Assembly: GCA_964431685.1 (NCBI GenBank)
Contig: CAYSLA010000072.1
Coordinates: 1 to 16,156 of the forward strand
Origin: CAYSLA01 sp964431685
GTDB taxonomy: Bacteria > Armatimonadota > UBA5829
Length of the DNA stretch: 16,156 nucleotides
Direction: 5' to 3'
Shown here: piece by piece, positions 14,032-16,156 of the stretch
Layout of the letters: each line of letters starts with the position of its first letter
Position numbering within the stretch: the first letter of the stretch is position 1
Notes under the pieces: generated by a model
Database searches by the model: none
Told to the model about the DNA's origin: nothing
What the model saw: only the letters and a program-made list of their open reading frames with translations
Translations under genes and position numbers: made by a program

Positions 14032-14178
14032 ACCCCAACCAGCGATTGTGCAGCCTGCCCCAGGTTGCTGAAGCACGCATGTGGTGCGCATTTGGTCATA
14101 TATGTGAATCCTGGTACTATTATCAGGGTCTAACACTAGTACTTGTGCTGGTTTTTTGCGCGATTTTCACCAAATCTC

Positions 14179-14207
14179 TTGACTCCTGGGTGAACAAGGC
14201 TTATACT
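14179..14207 (+). promoter_or_regulatory. Sigma70-type promoter of the PEP-CTERM gene
   Basis: TTGACT (14179-14184), exactly 17 bases, TATACT (14202-14207); both boxes match consensus at 5 of 6. RNA start near 14214, then GGGAG 6 bases before ATG 14243. Confidence 0.75.
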
Positions 14208-14242
14208 GATGATAGTAGAGCCGCGATTTCTGGGAGAGCAAG

Positions 14243-14809
14243 ATGGTGAATGGCACAATGATTAGAGGGTTGCTGGTACTCGCCGCAGTGGCTGCGTTTG
14301 CGGGGACGGCCTCTGCGTTTTCAGTCACGGAGATCGAACCCAACAACAGCATCTCGTCACCTCAGCATATATCACTGATTGGCGGGACCATCACCATCCT
14401 GGGCGCTCTCAGCGACACACCGGACTACTACTCTTTCGAGGCCGCTTACGACAGCTATGTGTCGATTACAGTCACCAGACCGTCGGAATTCACCGACTCA
14501 TATTGGGTGAACGTGTTTGACCCCACGGGTGATGTTGCCGGACGGGCAAAGTCCCGGAGTTCGGTGAAGCTGTCAAACATGAACACCGCATACACCGGCC
14601 GATACACCGCGGTGGTATCCGGCGACTCCTCGGGAGCGACCGGAGTGACCCACCCGTTCACATACAATCTGTCCATCGTTGTCTCCGACCAGCCTATCGG
14701 TTCGTCGTCTGTTCCGGGTTCTCCGGTGCCTGAGCCTGGATCAGTTGCCGCAGTGGGAGCCGGATTGTCCTGTTCGATCCTGTTAGCGTTCAGGCGCAGA
14801 CTAGTCTAA
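14243..14809 (+). CDS. Secreted PEP-CTERM protein with a pre-peptidase-like domain
   Basis: 188 residues. A clear signal peptide (MIRGLLVLAAVAAFAGTASA, cut after residue 25) is followed by EIEPNNSISSPQHISL, ILGALSDTPDYYSFEA and YTGRYTAVVSG, the pattern of the bacterial pre-peptidase C-terminal (PPC) beta-sandwich. The end is a PEP-CTERM sorting tail: VPEPGS (162-167), hydrophobic stretch GLSCSILLAF, then RRR. PEP-CTERM proteins are processed by an exosortase and usually delivered to the cell surface or an exopolysaccharide matrix. No exosortase gene lies in the window. Own promoter and terminator, so it is transcribed alone. Molecular function unknown; a surface or matrix protein is inferred. 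Confidence 0.88.
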   Translation: MVNGTMIRGLLVLAAVAAFAGTASAFSVTEIEPNNSISSPQHISLIGGTITILGALSDTPDYYSFEAAYDSYVSITVTRPSEFTDSYWVNVFDPTGDVAGRAKSRSSVKLSNMNTAYTGRYTAVVSGDSSGATGVTHPFTYNLSIVVSDQPIGSSSVPGSPVPEPGSVAAVGAGLSCSILLAFRRRLV

Positions 14810-14854
14810 TATCATTCTTGCCTTGTTGCCAATACTCCTCAAATCTGCTATAGT

Positions 14855-14885
14855 CCCTCTGAGCCAATCGGAGGGGCTTTTTTTT
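14855..14885 (+). terminator. Intrinsic terminator after the PEP-CTERM gene
   Basis: CCCTCTG (14855-14861) pairs with CGGAGGG (14869-14875) around loop AGCCAAT, followed by GC and eight T (14878-14885). It is 45 bases after the stop codon and is the only textbook rho-independent terminator in the window. Confidence 0.88.
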
Positions 14886-14905
14886 GCCACACTCCGCGAG
14901 TATCT

Positions 14906-14929
14906 GCAGGCAAGACGCCTGCACCACAA
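14906..14929. repeat. GCAGGC/GCCTGC palindromic repeat with ACCACAA tail, copy 2
   Basis: GCAGGC (14906-14911), loop AAGAC, GCCTGC (14917-14922), then ACCACAA. It matches 4746-4769 in arms and tail but not in the loop. It lies between the terminator and the ribosome site of the M55 peptidase. Confidence 0.6.
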
Positions 14930-14968
14930 CTCAGAGGGGCGCGGCTTCTTTTTGGGGAGGAGAGACGG

Positions 14969-15781
14969 ATGAGAGTTTGGATGATGACAGATATGGAAGG
15001 CGTTTGCGGGGTGGTTGACCACGACAACTGGGTCACGCCTGAAGGGCGCTACTACGACGCGGGCAAAGAGCTGTTGACGATGGAGGTCAACGCCGCGGTG
15101 GATGGGTTTGTGGAAGCCGGGGCGACGGAGGTCGTGGTAGTCGACGGCCACGGATACGGAGGAATCAATCCGCTCGCGTTGGACAGCAGGGCCTTGTACT
15201 GTCGGATGTACCCGGGCAGACATCCGTTCTTGCTCGACGAAGGGTTCGATGTAGCAGCTTGGATAGGCCAACACCCCAAGGCGGGAACGGAGTACGCGCA
15301 CATTGCCCACACGGGATGGTTCGACGTCCTTGATTTCAAAATCAACGGTATCTCAGTTGGTGAGTTCGGGGAACTGGCGATGTGTGCTGAGTTGCTTGGC
15401 ACACAATCCATACTCTGCTGCGGAGACGAGGCGTTCGCCCGTGAGGCTGCGGCCCTGGTTCCCGGCATAGAAACGGTGGCCACAAAGCGCGGACTGACGC
15501 CGGGCACTGGCGATGAGTGCGACACCACCGAATACCGTGCCCGCAACCTGAGCGCGGTTCATCTAAGCCCGGAACGGGCGCAGGCACTGATACGCGAGGG
15601 AGCATACAACGCACTGACAAGGTTCAACTCGGACCGTTCCAGTTTCGGCGAGATCAACATCAAGCCGCCGTTTGAGAAGGTGGTCAAGGTGCGACAAGAC
15701 GGCGACTCCCCTGCCCGCATTCTCAGAGCGGTCGGAGACGACCTGCCCGCGCTTCTGCACATTCCAGGAGATGAGGTGTGA
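14969..15781 (+). CDS. M55-family metallopeptidase (DppA-like D-aminopeptidase)
   Basis: 270 residues, the size of Bacillus DppA, a zinc D-aminopeptidase that acts on D-alanyl peptides and forms a decamer in the cytoplasm. Expected zinc ligands are present: D8 and E10 (MTDMEG), H61 (VVVDGHG), H102 (GQHPKAGT, usually GYHAKAGT) and E132 (VGEFGE). HT at 114-115 and the long C-terminal part KRGLTPGTG...FEKVVKV also fit the family. ATG 14969 has GGAGG 8 bases upstream, a strong site. No peptide transporter is next to it, unlike the dpp operon of Bacillus, so a role in recycling D-amino-acid peptides from the cell wall is inferred. Confidence 0.92.
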   Translation: MRVWMMTDMEGVCGVVDHDNWVTPEGRYYDAGKELLTMEVNAAVDGFVEAGATEVVVVDGHGYGGINPLALDSRALYCRMYPGRHPFLLDEGFDVAAWIGQHPKAGTEYAHIAHTGWFDVLDFKINGISVGEFGELAMCAELLGTQSILCCGDEAFAREAAALVPGIETVATKRGLTPGTGDECDTTEYRARNLSAVHLSPERAQALIREGAYNALTRFNSDRSSFGEINIKPPFEKVVKVRQDGDSPARILRAVGDDLPALLHIPGDEV

Positions 15782-15812
15782 CCGGAGACTGCGTGGATAA
15801 GTTGGATAAGTA

Positions 15813-15841
15813 TTGACGTTGAGCAGGGAATTGGGTATACT
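15813..15841 (+). promoter_or_regulatory. Sigma70-type promoter of the hicB-like gene
   Basis: TTGACG (15813-15818), exactly 17 bases, TATACT (15836-15841); both 5 of 6. RNA start near 15848. Confidence 0.7.
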
Positions 15842-15860
15842 CAACCAAGTGGACTGGTTG
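15842..15860. promoter_or_regulatory. Possible operator at the hicB-like promoter
   Basis: CAACCA (15842-15847) and TGGTTG (15855-15860) form a perfect 6-base inverted repeat with a 7-base centre, placed directly after the -10 box and over the expected RNA start. The position suits a repressor site. The encoded HicB has no DNA-binding domain, so the regulator would have to be a partner or another protein. Confidence 0.4.
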
Positions 15861-15897
15861 GAAATGTCTGAACCAGTGCAAGCTGCGAGGTGCCAAG

Positions 15898-16095
15898 TTG
15901 CGATACATTGTAGTTGTCGAGCCCGGCCGCGAATCCGGTTTCGTTGCGTATGTTCCCGCTCTTAAGGGATGCGTTTCTCAAGGGCTCACCAGAGAGTCTG
16001 CATTGGCCAACGTGAAGGAAGCAGCGGCAGCATACATTGAGGCGCTAGTCGAAGACCAACTGCCCGTTCCTCGCGACACTATGCATGCCAGTTAG
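15898..16095 (+). CDS. hicB: HicB-like antitoxin (short form)
   Basis: 65 residues. YIVVVEPGRESGFVAYVPALKGCVSQGLTRESALANVKEAAAAYIEALVEDQLPVP is the partial RNase-H-like HicB fold; HicB normally binds and blocks the HicA mRNA interferase. TTG 15898 is the start, with GAGG 7 bases upstream; the fold begins immediately, which supports it. The usual C-terminal HTH or ribbon-helix-helix domain is missing, as in short HicB forms. No hicA is visible: none lies upstream, and the 61 bases after the stop contain no HicA start, although one just beyond the window edge cannot be excluded. Confidence 0.85.
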   Translation: MRYIVVVEPGRESGFVAYVPALKGCVSQGLTRESALANVKEAAAAYIEALVEDQLPVPRDTMHAS

Positions 16096-16156
16096 TCTCG
16101 GGATTTCCGAGTTGGACCCTACACTCTGTGCGCAATCCGTGCGCCGTTATCCAACC

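Noticed and set aside
14114..14157. Terminator for the unrecognised gene (GTACTA and TAGTAC arms, then six T)
   Set aside because: The arms are 17 bases apart and the T-run does not directly follow the stem; too weak.
16098..16112. Terminator after the hicB-like gene (CTCGG and CCGAG arms)
   Set aside because: Five-base stem, no T-run after it.

Overview
The window reads as a piece of a bacterial chromosome of moderately high GC, densely packed with genes, with frequent GTG and TTG starts backed by clear Shine-Dalgarno sequences. A secreted protein with a PEP-CTERM tail, a SpoIID-type protein, a MoxR/DUF4129/DUF4350 cluster, a family 4 glycosidase and an M55 peptidase together suggest Armatimonadota or a neighbouring phylum (Chloroflexota and Planctomycetota are alternatives). 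That placement is inference; no rRNA or other marker gene is present.

Layout. Positions 1-437 (minus) hold the first part of a REP-associated Y1 transposase (RayT) broken by a frameshift; it runs off the left edge. 702-1883 (plus) encodes a secreted SpoIID/LytB-domain protein. A long minus-strand block runs from 8401 down to 1982: an ICMT-like membrane methyltransferase on its own promoter, then an apparent operon of alpha/beta hydrolase, TatD nuclease, multi-pass membrane protein, DUF4129 protein, DUF4350 protein and MoxR ATPase, with 4-base start/stop overlaps between the middle genes. From a divergent promoter at about 8500 the plus-strand operon 8523-11495 encodes a hotdog thioesterase, a DUF2007 protein and both subunits of an NfnAB-type ferredoxin/NAD(H)/NADP(H) flavoprotein. 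A family 4 glycoside hydrolase (minus) converges on it. The right end (plus) has an unrecognised protein, a PEP-CTERM surface protein with a near-consensus promoter and a textbook terminator, an M55 D-aminopeptidase, and a HicB-like antitoxin with its own promoter and a possible operator.

The most unusual signal is a set of short palindromic repeats, in at least five sequence families, scattered through gaps and into coding ends. The best one is a 174-base block (6373-6546) placed in frame inside tatD. It consists of two tandem units, each carrying hairpins of one architecture (CTTCG arms, GGRC/GYCC inner stem, 4-base loop), and adds exactly 58 residues to an otherwise normal-length TatD with all metal ligands intact. 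Related hairpins lie just upstream of the rayT fragment (492-516) and between the convergent nfnB and glycosidase genes (11509-11540). I read this as a REP/RayT-like mobile palindrome family that can insert into protein-coding genes, comparable in effect to the palindromic elements of Rickettsia. A second candidate of interest is an alpha/beta hydrolase that has lost its nucleophile serine and apparently its catalytic histidine.
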